Below, in pieces: positions 50,510 through 60,540 of a DNA stretch of 64,000 nucleotides; the first letter of the stretch is position 1; every line of letters begins with the position of its first letter. This stretch comes from Alteromonas gilva. Lineage in GTDB: Bacteria > Pseudomonadota > Gammaproteobacteria > Enterobacterales > Alteromonadaceae. The stretch covers positions 372,001 to 436,000 of the forward strand of contig NZ_JAQQXP010000001.1 of NCBI RefSeq assembly GCF_028595265.1, read 5' to 3'. The notes beneath the pieces were generated by a model, which saw only the letters and a program-made list of their open reading frames with translations, was not told the origin of the DNA and ran no database searches. Made by a program: the position numbers and the translations under genes.

Positions 50510-53500
50510 ATGAACCTAAAGGGATTTCGGCTTAGTGTTGCACTGGGCCTGGCAGTTATGACACTGCCATTAACCGCCACGGCCACCCAGCTTCTGCGCC
50601 AGCCTGCGCTGCACAACGATACGCTGGTGTTTACCTATGCCAATGACATTTGGAAAACCACCACTGACGGCGGCGAAGCCCTTCGCCTGACCAGCTTTCA
50701 AGGCAGCGAGTCGCAGCCGGTAATTTCACCCGATGGCAAAATGATTGCGTTCACCGGTGAGTATGAGGGCAATAAAGATGTGTTTGTGGTGGGGATTGAT
50801 GGCGGAGAGCCCCGCCGCCTTACTTACCATCCTGGTGGTGACGCCGCCATTGGCTGGTCGCCCGACAGCAAGCAGGTATTGTTCAGTTCGGCGCGCTTTT
50901 CGGCACCGCGTAACTGGCAGCAGTTATTTACCGTATCGGTAGACGGGGGCAATCCCACCCAGTTACCGATGCAGCGCGCGTTTGATGGTGACTTCGACTC
51001 AACCGGCGAGAATGTTGTGTTTCGCCGGGCCGGGTTTTGGGACCGCGGCTGGCGCAACTATCGTGGTGGCCAAAACCAGGCGCTGCGCGTGATCAATTTA
51101 ACCACTCTTAAGGAATATGACTTACCTTTTGACAACGACTTTGATGTCGATCCTGAATGGTCTGACAACGGCGATATCTACTTTTTATCTAACCGTTCCA
51201 AAGTTACCAATGTGTTTAAATACTCACACACAACCCAGTCAGTCAGCGCAGTGACTGATCACGATCAGTATGATGTGATGGGTTTTGCCGTTGATGGCAA
51301 TAACGTGGTGTATGAATACCTTGGCGATCTGTATTTAAAAGAAGGTGAAAAGCCGGCTCAAAAGCTAGCGATAGAGATTACCGGTGATTTTTACTGGGCC
51401 CGTGAAGAATATGTCGAGGCGCATGAGCACATTACTTCGTTTAACGTATCGCCGCAGGGCAAGCGAGCGGTGTTTGCCGCCCGTGGTGATGTATTTACTG
51501 TGCCTGTTGAGCACGGTTCGGCGCGCGCCCTTACTGATACCTCGGGTGCCCGCGAGCACGCGCCAGCCTGGTCTGCCGGTGGCCAGCATATTGCCTGGTT
51601 TTCTGATGCGTCAGGAGAGTATCAACTGATCATCGCCGATCAGTATGGCAACACTGAGCAAACCATAGCGCTTGCCGGTAAGGGCTTCTACGACGAACTC
51701 GTCTGGTCGCCGGACGGCAAACGACTGATGTTTACCGATTCTGCGCAGCAGTTGTGGGTGGCCAACCGCGATAACGGCAGTACCAAAATCATCGACGCCA
51801 ACAAGCGGGTACATCCTGAGTGGCATATGATGGCAAGCTGGTCACCGGATAGCCGTTTTATTGCCTACACCACACAAAATGCCACCATGTTTCGGGTATT
51901 ACATTTATACAGCGTGGCCGAACGCAAGTCTTATCAGTTAACTGACGGGCTGGCGGAAGTCAGATGGCCCGCCTGGAGCGACGACAGCAGCAAGCTGTAT
52001 TTCCTTGGCAGCGTTAACTACGGGCCGAAATCGGCCTGGCTGGATATGTCTACCATTGCCTTTAATCCGACTGCCCAGCTGTATTACGCAACCTTAAACC
52101 CGGCCGAGGATCCGCTCTTTGAACTGCGTTCAGACGAAGAGGCGCCGCCGCAGGACAAGCCTGAGGACGACACAGAAAAAGACGATTCAGCTAACGAAAA
52201 TGCGCCACAAACGGTTGTGGTAACCGAAGGGTTTCGTGAGCGTATTATGCCGGTCGCCAGCAACGACGGGCAGTTTAGCCATTTAACCGGCGGTAAAAAC
52301 GGTAACCTGTTCTTTCTTAGCCAGTACACCAGTGACAGCGGTGAGAGTCAGACCAGCCTTATGAAGTTTGATGCCGAAGAGCGTGAGATCACCAAACTGG
52401 CAGATAAGGTCAGTGACTTTAGACTCAGCGCCGACAAAAACTCGATTTTGCTGCAAAGTGGCAAGACGTATCGCCTCATAAATGCCGAGCAGGGCTCAGG
52501 TAAAGATGACAAAACCCTGCAACTGGCCTTATCCAAACGGGTTAACTACGCTGAGGAATGGCAGCAAATTTTCCGCGAAGCATGGCGTTATCAGCGCGAT
52601 TACCTGTATGTCGATAATTTTCACGGCGCTGACTGGGATGCCGTGTATAAGGTATATCAACCTATGGTTGCCTCGGTAAGTCACCCGTTGGATCTAACCT
52701 ATTTGCTTGATACCCTTGGCGGTGAAGTCGCCATTGGCCACTCCTACACCAGCAGCGGCGATAAGCCTGACACCGGTAAGTCGCACGTCGGCTTACTGGG
52801 GGTGGACTATGTGACCGACGAAAAAGGCGTGAAGTTAACCCACATCTATACCGGCGAGTCGTTTTTTGCTGACGCCAATAGCATGTCGCCATTGGGCAAG
52901 TATGCGGCACAGATCGGTAGCGATGCGTATTTGTTAGCGGTCAATGGTAAGCCCGTTAACCCTGAGCAAAACCTGTTTGCCCAGTTAGAGGGAACATTAG
53001 GCAAGGTCACCACGGTAACCATTGGCAATCCGGACAATGCCGGTGCCGCAGAGGATTATCTGGTGAAACCCATTGGCAACGAAAATGCCCTGCGAAAGCA
53101 CCATTGGGTAGAGAAAAACCGCCGGTACGTGGAAGAAAAGTCTGGCGGCAAGGTGGCTTACGTATGGGTACCGAACACCGCCGAAGAGGGTTACCATTCT
53201 TTTAATCGTTACTTTTATCCGCAGGCTGACAAGCCGGGCGTGATCATTGATGAGCGCTTTAACCATGGCGGTTTTATTGCCGACTACATCATCAACGTAT
53301 TGCGCCGTGAGCTCAATGGCTTCTTTAATAACCCGTTTTCGCCACAGCAGCCCATGACCAGCCCGGCAGCAGGTGTGTGGGGCAGCAAGGTGATGCTGAT
53401 CAACGAAGTCTCAGGCTCCGGCGGTGATATGCTGCCGTACATGTTTAACTACTATGGTTTGGGTAAGCTGGTGGGAAAACGTACCTGGGGTGGCCTGGTG

Positions 53501-53767
53501 GGCATATGGGGCGTGCCGGCGTTTATTGATGGTGGCAGCATGACCGCGCCGCGCTCCGGATTTTATGATGTAGACGGTAAATGGCAGGTGGAAAACTACG
53601 GTGTGGCACCAGACATAAACGTAGAGCAATGGACCATTAAAACCAGCCAGGGTCAGGATCCGCAGCTCGACAAAGCCATCGAGGTGGCACTGGATGAGCT
53701 CAAGGGGTATAAATCGCCTATTAAGCCTCAGCCTGACGCACCGGTGAGAGTGCCAGTGAGTAACTAG
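50510..53767 (+). CDS. Tricorn-like S41 family peptidase, secreted
   Basis: A 1085-residue protein. After a signal peptide (LSVALGLAVMTLPLTATA) come N-terminal beta-propeller repeats with TolB-like strands (SQPVISPDGKMIAFTGEY, GWSPDSKQVLFSS, LVWSPDGKRLMFTD), a second propeller, an acidic linker (residues about 540-565, DEEAPPQDKPEDDTEKDD), a PDZ domain near 770-860 and the tail-specific protease domain, whose catalytic serine lies in EVSGSGGD (Ser968/970). Family members degrade oligopeptides. The start ATG 50510 is preceded by AAGGTAATACTT. A terminator follows the stop. Peptide scavenging in the periplasm is likely. Confidence 0.9.
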   Translation: MNLKGFRLSVALGLAVMTLPLTATATQLLRQPALHNDTLVFTYANDIWKTTTDGGEALRLTSFQGSESQPVISPDGKMIAFTGEYEGNKDVFVVGIDGGEPRRLTYHPGGDAAIGWSPDSKQVLFSSARFSAPRNWQQLFTVSVDGGNPTQLPMQRAFDGDFDSTGENVVFRRAGFWDRGWRNYRGGQNQALRVINLTTLKEYDLPFDNDFDVDPEWSDNGDIYFLSNRSKVTNVFKYSHTTQSVSAVTDHDQYDVMGFAVDGNNVVYEYLGDLYLKEGEKPAQKLAIEITGDFYWAREEYVEAHEHITSFNVSPQGKRAVFAARGDVFTVPVEHGSARALTDTSGAREHAPAWSAGGQHIAWFSDASGEYQLIIADQYGNTEQTIALAGKGFYDELVWSPDGKRLMFTDSAQQLWVANRDNGSTKIIDANKRVHPEWHMMASWSPDSRFIAYTTQNATMFRVLHLYSVAERKSYQLTDGLAEVRWPAWSDDSSKLYFLGSVNYGPKSAWLDMSTIAFNPTAQLYYATLNPAEDPLFELRSDEEAPPQDKPEDDTEKDDSANENAPQTVVVTEGFRERIMPVASNDGQFSHLTGGKNGNLFFLSQYTSDSGESQTSLMKFDAEEREITKLADKVSDFRLSADKNSILLQSGKTYRLINAEQGSGKDDKTLQLALSKRVNYAEEWQQIFREAWRYQRDYLYVDNFHGADWDAVYKVYQPMVASVSHPLDLTYLLDTLGGEVAIGHSYTSSGDKPDTGKSHVGLLGVDYVTDEKGVKLTHIYTGESFFADANSMSPLGKYAAQIGSDAYLLAVNGKPVNPEQNLFAQLEGTLGKVTTVTIGNPDNAGAAEDYLVKPIGNENALRKHHWVEKNRRYVEEKSGGKVAYVWVPNTAEEGYHSFNRYFYPQADKPGVIIDERFNHGGFIADYIINVLRRELNGFFNNPFSPQQPMTSPAAGVWGSKVMLINEVSGSGGDMLPYMFNYYGLGKLVGKRTWGGLVGIWGVPAFIDGGSMTAPRSGFYDVDGKWQVENYGVAPDINVEQWTIKTSQGQDPQLDKAIEVALDELKGYKSPIKPQPDAPVRVPVSN

Positions 53768-53784
53768 ACTAACGTGTTGATAGC

Positions 53785-53813
53785 AAATCCCACCCTCAGG
53801 TGGGATTTTTTTT
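53785..53813 (+). terminator. Rho-independent terminator of the tricorn-like gene
   Basis: Stem AAATCCCACC/GGTGGGATTT with loop CTCA, running into eight T residues. It starts 18 bp after the stop. Confidence 0.9.
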
Positions 53814-53937
53814 GCGTTCGGTATGGCTGACTATTGCGCCGGCTTAGCGCTGCAATTTGTGCCCCGGCCCCATCAACAGGTGCTACCACTTTCTTAGAAT
53901 ATGCTAATCTGCGCACATGTTATTGTTTGCTGGTTGA

Positions 53938-54375
53938 TTGGCAGTGTTATACCCACAATGGCTGGGCCTTTTCATCACGGCGTTTTTGGCCGCTACCATT
54001 TTACCCCTTAGCTCCGAAGTTGTTCTGACCGCGCTGTTGCTCGATGGTCAGCCGCCGTTATTAATGGTGCTGATCGCCACCGCCGGAAATGTAATGGGGT
54101 CGCTGACTAATTACGCCCTGGGGTACTTCGCGAATGAGGTAGTGATAAAAAAATGGCTGCGCATTTCCGATGTTGAGTTCAGCCGCGCTGAGCAACGTTT
54201 TAAGCGCTATGGTACCTGGGCTTTGTGTCTGGCTTGGGTGCCGCTCATTGGCGATCCATTAACCGTACTGGCGGGTGTATTAAAAGTACGTCTGTGGTGG
54301 TTTTTATTGCTGGTCACTACGGGTAAATGCCTGCGCTATGTGGTGCTCACCTACATGGTCGTTGGGCTTTGGTAG
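53938..54375 (+). CDS. YqaA-like membrane protein (DedA/VTT superfamily)
   Basis: A 145-residue inner-membrane protein. FLAATILPLSSEVVLTALLL (about 17-36) carries the conserved P-x-x-SE of the YqaA branch of the DedA/VTT family, followed by GNVMGSLTNYALGYF and a second half with VPLIGDPLTVLAGVLK. These proteins are flippase-like or transport membrane lipids. TTG 53938 and GTG 53944 are both possible starts; GTG gives a more usual length and is equally plausible. No close operon partner. Confidence 0.8.
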   Translation: MAVLYPQWLGLFITAFLAATILPLSSEVVLTALLLDGQPPLLMVLIATAGNVMGSLTNYALGYFANEVVIKKWLRISDVEFSRAEQRFKRYGTWALCLAWVPLIGDPLTVLAGVLKVRLWWFLLLVTTGKCLRYVVLTYMVVGLW

Positions 54376-54420
54376 CCAGCCAGTAGCTAGCCAGTAGCCA
54401 TCACTTTTAAACGCAGGCAG

Positions 54421-54436
54421 CGCCCCCAAAGGGGCG
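54421..54436. terminator. Small hairpin between converging yqaA-like and GH2 genes
   Basis: Six-bp stem CGCCCC/GGGGCG with loop CAAA and no T-run. Position between converging genes suggests transcription stop, but strength is doubtful. Confidence 0.35.
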
Positions 54437-54482
54437 TCATTAACCTATATGACCTGCTACGCCGGTTACCGGACGTGAGCCC

Positions 54483-56618
54483 CTACTGTTCAGCCTTGCC
54501 ATAAAAATCCCGGAGCAGGTAAAAGGCTTGCTTTTTTTCACCTTTTTCAGAGATTAAGCCTTTTCGATTAAAGTCGTCCTGTATGCCTGGCAAGGGGCGC
54601 CGGGGCGACCGAAAATCGCTCAGGATCCAGGGCGAAAAGCCGATGAAACCATCAATACTCCTGGTCATTTCAATGGTCTTTTGATAAAGACTGGCCTGAT
54701 ATTCTTCGGTCCATCGCTCGTTAACACTGCCATGCAGACCGTATTTGGCGCCGGCACCGAACTCACTGATAAAGACCGGTTTGTCATAAGGAATGTGCCA
54801 GCTTACCTGATCAATTTTTTCCAGTGGGCCACTGTACCAGCCAAGATATTGGTTAAAGCTAACCAAATCGACGATATCTGCCAGCGGATCCTCCACGACC
54901 GATAAGGTTCTTGCGGCATTGCCCCAATGTCTTTCCATTGCCGCGCTCAGTACCCGCGTGTTATCGAGGCTGCGGGCACTGTCGGCCAGGCGCTTAAGAA
55001 AGCGCGTACGCTCCGGCTTCACCGGCGTTTCATTGGCCAGCGACCATATAATGACACCGGCACGATTGAAGTCGCGCTCGATCATTTCGGTTAACTGGTT
55101 GCGGGCATTCTGGTAAGTGGCTTCATTGGTCCAGTCGATCGTCCAGTAAACCGGGATCTCAGACCACAGCAAAAAGCCCATTTTCTCGGCGAGTCGCACC
55201 ATGGCCTCACTGTGCGGATAGTGCGCCAGACGAATGAAATTAGCGTTAAGATCCTTTGCCCAAATAAGCTGTTGCCGGGCTTCCTCTTCATTTTTAACCC
55301 GGCCACCGCCATCAAGGGCAAGCTCTTCGTGCAGGGCAATCCCATTGAGTCTGATTGGCTTACCGTTAAGCAACAGCTCTTTACCGGCTGTGCGTATGGT
55401 TCTGAAGCCCATTTCATCAACCACTTTATCGTTATGGTAAGTCAGTTCCACCTTATACAGTTTGGGTGAGTCGGGATGCCAAAGCTCTAGTGTGGCTGGC
55501 TGGAGAGTAAACTGAGCCGTACCGTCCTTTGCGACAGGCACCGAGGTAGCAATATCGAGTTCCGGGATCGACACGGTCAGAGTGTTCGCCCCTGGTGGTC
55601 CATCAATAACTGGCCCGTCGATAACCACTTCGCCTGAAATTTCCCGGCTGGTTTCGGAGCGTAGCGCTATTTTATGTTGTCGGATAAACGAACCCGGCGT
55701 AGTGACCAGCCTGACCGGGCGGGTGATGCCGCCATAGTTCCACCAGTCAGTATTAATGGTCGGTACGCCTTCTTTCACACGCTTATTATCCACTCTCACG
55801 ACCAGCGAGTTATTACCTGGTTTTATTGTATCTGTGACTTCATAGCTGAACGGCGTAAAGCCACCAATATGCGTGCCCAGTTTTTTGCCGTTTAACAAGG
55901 GCCTATTGACTTTTGCTGTGCAAATTTTGGTCTAAATGAAAACATTTTAATCGCGAAACAGTCCTGCAGGCCTAGTAGTTCTAAGTCAAAGGACTGTGAC
56001 AAAGAGTAAAATGTTTTCATGACGACCCCTTCGGGCAGCGCCTGTGTGCCATTTATACTGCGTTGCCTGTTTTTGATTTAGGCCCACTAGACCTGCAAAC
56101 AGCCGCCTTGTCTAAACGGCACACAGACTGCTGCAAAAATGCATAGCAAAGGTTAATAGGCCCTAGACGTCGGCACGATAATTTACCGCGCCAAAGTGCA
56201 CAAAGGCGCGTTCGTGTTTGGATAATCCGCTAAAGGTAAACTTATTGCGGTACCAGAGCGTGCCCTCATAATAATACAAACGGCTGTCCTGGGTGTTCCA
56301 GTCGCCCGGCACGGATAGTGTTTCTTCCTTATCAAAATTGTATTCCAGTAACTCTTGTTTATTGTCCACCGTAGCGTCCATAAAGTATGCACTTTTAGAC
56401 GGTGAATCCGCTTCATCCCAGGGTTGCCAGCGGTAGTTGTAATAACCATTTTCATAGGGGTCGACGATATACGCCCAGTCACCATTCAGCGACTGGCTAT
56501 CGCGAAGATATAAATCCGGGTTGATGTGTTCGCTACCATTGACCAATAATGACCAGCTCAGCAGCGCCATCAGCCATAACAAGCGGTTACCGGGCCTTTC
56601 CAACAAATCTGGTTTCAT
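54483..56618 (-). pseudogene. Secreted GH2 glycosidase gene disrupted by a 265-bp insertion
   Basis: Two minus-strand fragments belong to one GH2 gene. 56163-56618 encodes the first 151 residues: a signal segment, DWNTQDSRLYYYEGTLWYRN and HFGAVNYRADV, then a TAG made by the insert. 54483-55898 encodes 471 residues starting LLNGKKLGTHIGGFTPF, which continues the domain exactly where the intact paralogue at 25.7 kb has VYVNGE. The catalytic residues remain in the C-terminal part (WSLANETPVK and VFISEFGAGA). Without the N-terminal sugar-binding half and signal peptide the fragment is not expected to be exported or active. The paralogues are similar through most of their length and may have come from one gene. 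Confidence 0.85.
55899..56163. mobile_element. MITE-like 265-bp insertion with terminal and internal inverted repeats
   Basis: The ends are imperfect inverted repeats: GGGCCTATTGAC at 55899-55910 and the reverse of GGGCCTATTAAC at 56152-56163 (11 of 12 matching). Inside are two nested hairpins: ATGAAAACATTTTA (55936-55949) pairing with TAAAATGTTTTCAT (56007-56020), with ACAGTCCT/AGGACTGT inside it; and CTGTGTGCC (56042-56050) pairing with GGCACACAG (56118-56126). It encodes no protein. It interrupts a GH2 gene. I could not identify target-site duplications, so the exact boundaries may shift by a few bases. Confidence 0.7.
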
Positions 56619-56799
56619 AAATATCCCTATTATTGAATTTTACGTTGTTGAGAAAACGGTGTTCATTCGTTCAGATTGTTAACGGAATATTTACATAGTA
56701 AGGCAGGAGGCAAGCTGTCGTCTACCCGAAGCTGCTCACGGAATGAATCATGAGCTCAGGCAAGCCCGTAGCAACCTAATAAACGCTGCGCGCTGCGGG

Positions 56800-57360
56800 T
56801 TAAATCGTGTTGTTTACCTGCAACTTCGGCCAGGTGGCTAACCAGTGCTTGTTGTTTATCCGCTGCCTGAAGACAGCCGGTTTAGGACAATGCTGATTGA
56901 GTGTGACGCTCAGGGCAAACAGGGGGGCCAGTCCAAAAGGCGCGATAAATTCAAGTTCACGACTGTTGTTCAGGCGCACGCCAACGGCAGTTTCGATTTC
57001 TACCCAGTGCCGCATGGCATCGGCGGTGGATAAGTAAGGCTTATCCTGATTGCGCGTATGCATTCTGGCCTGGTTTTTTACCGACCAGGGGAACGGTGAC
57101 TTGCCGTATAGCTGTTGTTGGTAGGTTTGATCGGAGGCTGCATTGACGTCTTCAGTATTAAAATACACCACGTCAATATCGTTAAGTGGCGTGGGTTGTG
57201 GCTTATTATGCAGGTGATCCCACACCAGATTGCGCACAAAGCCAGCAGCTAAGCACCAGTCTGGCAGTTGCAGCGAGGCGGCCACCTCGAGCGCCTGCCA
57301 GCGCTGTGTGTCGGCGCGCAGCCAGGACGCAATTACTGATGGATAGTCTGTGGTTGCCAA
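56800..57360 (-). CDS. Nucleotidyltransferase family protein (DUF925/NTP_transf_6-like)
   Basis: A 186-residue soluble protein. WCLAAGFVRNLVWDHLHN followed by LNDIDVVYFN is the GFVRN...DxD nucleotidyltransferase core, and FPWSVKNQARMH plus WVEIETAVGVRL match the family. The start is TTG 57360. Function in the family is unknown; neighbours do not help. No membrane segments. Confidence 0.8.
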   Translation of the reverse strand: MATTDYPSVIASWLRADTQRWQALEVAASLQLPDWCLAAGFVRNLVWDHLHNKPQPTPLNDIDVVYFNTEDVNAASDQTYQQQLYGKSPFPWSVKNQARMHTRNQDKPYLSTADAMRHWVEIETAVGVRLNNSRELEFIAPFGLAPLFALSVTLNQHCPKPAVFRQRINNKHWLATWPKLQVNNTI

Positions 57361-57473
57361 TATCTGTTTTCTCAGCGTGTTAATTATTGCGTTTAATAAT
57401 CGGTGTTCGTTTGCGTACTGTCCTGTCAGATTGGTGGGCGATTAATGGACGAGTGAGGGCGCGGCTGGCCATA

Positions 57474-57505
57474 AAATGGCAGGGATCCCAGGATCTCTGC
57501 CATTT
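57474..57505 (-). terminator. Terminator of the 57.5-59.6 kb TonB-receptor gene
   Basis: A nearly perfect 15-bp stem: AAATGGCAG-G-GATCC pairing with GGATC-T-CTGCCATTT, with a CA apex. On the minus strand the stem ends CTGCCATTTTATGG, giving a short T-run. It lies 41 bp past the receptor stop. Confidence 0.6.
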
Positions 57506-57545
57506 CGCCATATATCGCCATAAATCAGCGTGACTGCGGGTCGAT

Positions 57546-59573
57546 TCAGAACTTGTAGCTGATACCGCCGCGCAGCATGCGTGGTTCAATCGGGTGATAG
57601 TGCACGTCTTCAACACCGTCTTCGGGTTCGCCCGGTAAGCGGCTGGCATACAGGTAATCAATATCGTGGTCGTTACTGTCAAATACATTCAGCACCGACA
57701 CTGACGCCTGCCAGTTGCCTGTCTCATACACCAGGTTGGTATTAACCACCGTAAATGTGTCTGACTCGCGCTGCTTAAAGCTGTCTAAGGTGCGCTTGCC
57801 AAAATACCGAACGCGCACATCGGTACGCCAGTTATCATTCATTTGCCAGTTAAGCCCAAGGCTGGCAACGACCGGCAGCGAACCATCGATGTAATTACCT
57901 TCTCCGGCTTCATCTTCGGTAAAAGTAGACTCGGTCCAGGCAATTTCGAGATCGGTGGTGAGGTTGGCGGTAAACCAGTAATAGGCCGAAAACTCCACTC
58001 CCCAACGACGTGAGGCGCGGCTGGCTTCGGTGTTGCCAGCATCGCCAACAAACAGCAGCTCGGAGTCGTTTTCCAGATACCACAGCGCCCATGAGGCATT
58101 GTACTGGCGGTATTTCGCTACTCGCAGGCCCAGTTCGGCGCCTTCGCCTCTAACAAGCATATCCACAGGCTCGGCAGCATCGCCGGACACCGGGTCAATA
58201 CTTATTACCGCGCCCCGGGCATCATTAGAGTGAAATGACTGGCCAAGGTTAAAGTAGGCCTGCCAGGCATCATCGATAATATAGCTGATACCGCCTTTTA
58301 AGCTGGTGATAGTGTCGCTGTCCTCACCACTGTTGGCGGCAATATCGCTATTTACGTCAACGCTGAGGTAGTCATGACGGATACCGGCATGGGCACTGAG
58401 CCTGTTGGTGAGCGTCACGTCGGCTTCGTAAAAAGCCGAAACCGAGTACTCGCTGGCATTGTCGACGCGTACCGCGCCCTGGCGGACTCTGGCGCTGGTG
58501 CGATATAAGCCGACTTCGTCAATGTTATCAATACGAAAGTCGATACCGGTTTTTACATGCACATGCGCACTGCCCATAGGGCCGGAAAAAAAGCGCATAA
58601 CGGTACCACCATAAATTTGCCGGTCGTCGACCTGCTCAAACTGGTCGCCGCTGTCAGGGTTATCTAAAAAGTAGGTGAAGTTAGAAAACAGATTAAGGTT
58701 GCTCTGCACCGCATAGGCGTTAACCAGCCAGTCATTCGACTGCCAGTTGAGCGATAAGCTGTAGCGATCCGATTCGCCGCCCAGCGTGGTATCGATGGAG
58801 CCCAGTTCGTCAATGAGGCCACTTTGTACCGCCCGGCGCGGAATTTGATCGGCGGCATTCCAGCTATTGTCGTAGCCCATAAACGTGATGTGTAAACGAC
58901 TGTCGGTGTTGTCCTGCCGGTAGCGTACAAATACATTTTTCTTATTGATGTCTTCGTCGATGTCGGTCCAGGGACCATCGTAGGTTTGCCATTCAGCCCC
59001 CACGGCCAGGTTGTCCTGCCCCAGTGTCAGGTTGGTGGCAGCGACCGAGCGCAGAAAGCCGTTTTCGCCTAATTCAACCTTGGCAAACGGCTGATTAAAT
59101 GCCGAGACCAGGGCAAAATTTGCCGAGCCTGCCACCGAGAAGTCGCCCTGGGTAGCCCGGTAAGGGCCTTTTTGATAATCGATTTGCTGAATAAATTCTG
59201 GCGTAATAAAGTTGAGATCGGAATAGCCCTGACCATGGCCGTGGGTACGCATGTTCACCGGCATACCATCGATATTAATACTAAAATCAGTACCATGATC
59301 AAGATTAAAGCCACGCAGGAAATACTGGTTGGCTTTGCCTGAGCCGCTGTGCTGCGTTACCACCATGCCGGGCACAAATTCAAGCACTTCGCCGGCGCGC
59401 AGCAGTGGCCGACGTTCGATATCACCGGCGCCAATAACCCCTTCAGAAGCCGAAATAGAATCACCAACCAAATCACTTTGTTTACCAAAAACGACGACCC
59501 GCTCTATATGCGGCCCGTCGGCAAAAACGGAAAATGAAGACAACAGCGATAAACATAGAATGGAATATTTCAT
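57546..59573 (-). CDS. TonB-dependent outer-membrane receptor
   Basis: A 675-residue receptor with a signal peptide (residues 1-18, ending FSVFADG), a plug containing LVGDSISASEGVIG, ANQYFLRGFNLDHGTDF, DGMPVNMRTHGHGQGY and IDYQKGPYRATQGDFSVAGS, and a barrel ending MLRGGISYKF. The plug type, with the THGHGQGY loop, belongs to a broad receptor subgroup of unclear ligand. It lies between the broken GH2 gene and the large GH105 fusion gene, all on the minus strand, so it may import oligosaccharides, but the 185 to 190 bp gaps mean operon membership is not certain. Confidence 0.88.
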   Translation of the reverse strand: MKYSILCLSLLSSFSVFADGPHIERVVVFGKQSDLVGDSISASEGVIGAGDIERRPLLRAGEVLEFVPGMVVTQHSGSGKANQYFLRGFNLDHGTDFSINIDGMPVNMRTHGHGQGYSDLNFITPEFIQQIDYQKGPYRATQGDFSVAGSANFALVSAFNQPFAKVELGENGFLRSVAATNLTLGQDNLAVGAEWQTYDGPWTDIDEDINKKNVFVRYRQDNTDSRLHITFMGYDNSWNAADQIPRRAVQSGLIDELGSIDTTLGGESDRYSLSLNWQSNDWLVNAYAVQSNLNLFSNFTYFLDNPDSGDQFEQVDDRQIYGGTVMRFFSGPMGSAHVHVKTGIDFRIDNIDEVGLYRTSARVRQGAVRVDNASEYSVSAFYEADVTLTNRLSAHAGIRHDYLSVDVNSDIAANSGEDSDTITSLKGGISYIIDDAWQAYFNLGQSFHSNDARGAVISIDPVSGDAAEPVDMLVRGEGAELGLRVAKYRQYNASWALWYLENDSELLFVGDAGNTEASRASRRWGVEFSAYYWFTANLTTDLEIAWTESTFTEDEAGEGNYIDGSLPVVASLGLNWQMNDNWRTDVRVRYFGKRTLDSFKQRESDTFTVVNTNLVYETGNWQASVSVLNVFDSNDHDIDYLYASRLPGEPEDGVEDVHYHPIEPRMLRGGISYKF

Positions 59574-59765
59574 ATTTACTTAGTAGTTAAAACAATGACT
59601 ACTAATACTAACGCGCAGCCTGCTAGCTTGGATGCACTAATGGGGTGGTTTATTTATAAATTACGACCACCGGATTGAGTAACGCCGGGGCTGATGCGTA
59701 TTTAAGCGTTGCGCTGTAGTGAAGGCGCCCAAAAAGTAAGCACATAAACCAGTCGCATTGGCGCT

Positions 59766-60335
59766 TTATAATACCTGTACCAGCAGCAAACCGGTTGCCG
59801 CTTGCAGTAACAGGCCGATGAGCAACACAACACCATCTTTGTTGAGCAGACCCACAGCGGTAATAGTGATAGCAAACGCCGGCACTGCCGCGGCAAACGG
59901 GATAACCTCAAGCGGGATCATGCTCAGTGATACCAGCGCGCAATACAGCGCTATGACTCTGGAGGCGGGACTATCGGTGAGTCCTGTCAGGCGTGGGGTC
60001 AGTATCTTTTCGGCGTTAACAATATAGGGCTTGAACTTATTAATGGCCCTTTTCAGCTTGTCGTGATTGAGCGAGCGTTCTTTGAGTACCTTCGGTAGCC
60101 AGGGCTCGCCAGCCCCCAGTGCCATTTGCAGGCAGATCATAAATAAGGTGATACCACAGATAGTGGGTACCCCTGGTATTGCACCGGTCGGCAGCAGGGC
60201 AATAAGCGCCGGTATCAGTAACAGTGGCGCGAATCCCCGGCTCTCAAATTTACTTACTACCTCGCCAACAGACACATCGCCGTCGGTTTTCGCCAGCAAG
60301 TCATCCATTAACTCACTCATTTTGGTTTTGCTCAT
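59766..60335 (-). CDS. ExoD-like exopolysaccharide synthesis family membrane protein
   Basis: A 189-residue membrane protein with the ExoD pattern: SKFESRGFAPLLLIPALIALLPTGAIPGVPTICG, MALGAGEPWLPKVLKERS and several C-terminal membrane segments. ATG 60335 is used because AAAGGGTAT lies directly upstream; the longer frame from 60563 overlaps the next gene and has no support. The family is required for exopolysaccharide production or alkali tolerance in some bacteria; function here is unknown. Confidence 0.8.
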   Translation of the reverse strand: MSKTKMSELMDDLLAKTDGDVSVGEVVSKFESRGFAPLLLIPALIALLPTGAIPGVPTICGITLFMICLQMALGAGEPWLPKVLKERSLNHDKLKRAINKFKPYIVNAEKILTPRLTGLTDSPASRVIALYCALVSLSMIPLEVIPFAAAVPAFAITITAVGLLNKDGVVLLIGLLLQAATGLLLVQVL

Positions 60336-60497
60336 ATACCCTTTGCCCCGGTGCAAATAAGAAAGCATTCCCCTCACAAACAGGGTTACATTAACGGGCT
60401 GTGAATACCAGTTAACTTTTGTGGCGTTACCAGTGTGGTGAAACGGGGTTGGTATATCATGCCAGGCGTTGGAGATTAGATGCAGAAGGGCAATACT

Positions 60498-60528
60498 GCC
60501 GGCACGTGCTGATGGCGCACATGCCGGC
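60498..60528. terminator. Hairpin downstream of the large GH105 fusion gene
   Basis: Inverted repeat GCCGGCA-C-GTGC ... GCAC-A-TGCCGGC around a TGATGGC loop. On the minus strand six T residues stand between the gene stop and the hairpin, an unusual order, so its strength as a terminator is uncertain. Confidence 0.4.
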
Positions 60529-60540
60529 AAAAAAGCGGGC

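Noticed and set aside
53834..54028. 64-codon frame overlapping the yqaA-like start.
   Set aside because: Overlaps a real gene in another frame and has no ribosome site or motif.
54483..55898. The C-terminal GH2 fragment as an independent functional gene from TTG 55898.
   Set aside because: It starts in the middle of the sugar-binding domain directly at the insertion junction, lacks a signal peptide and has no ribosome site; it is the remainder of a broken gene.
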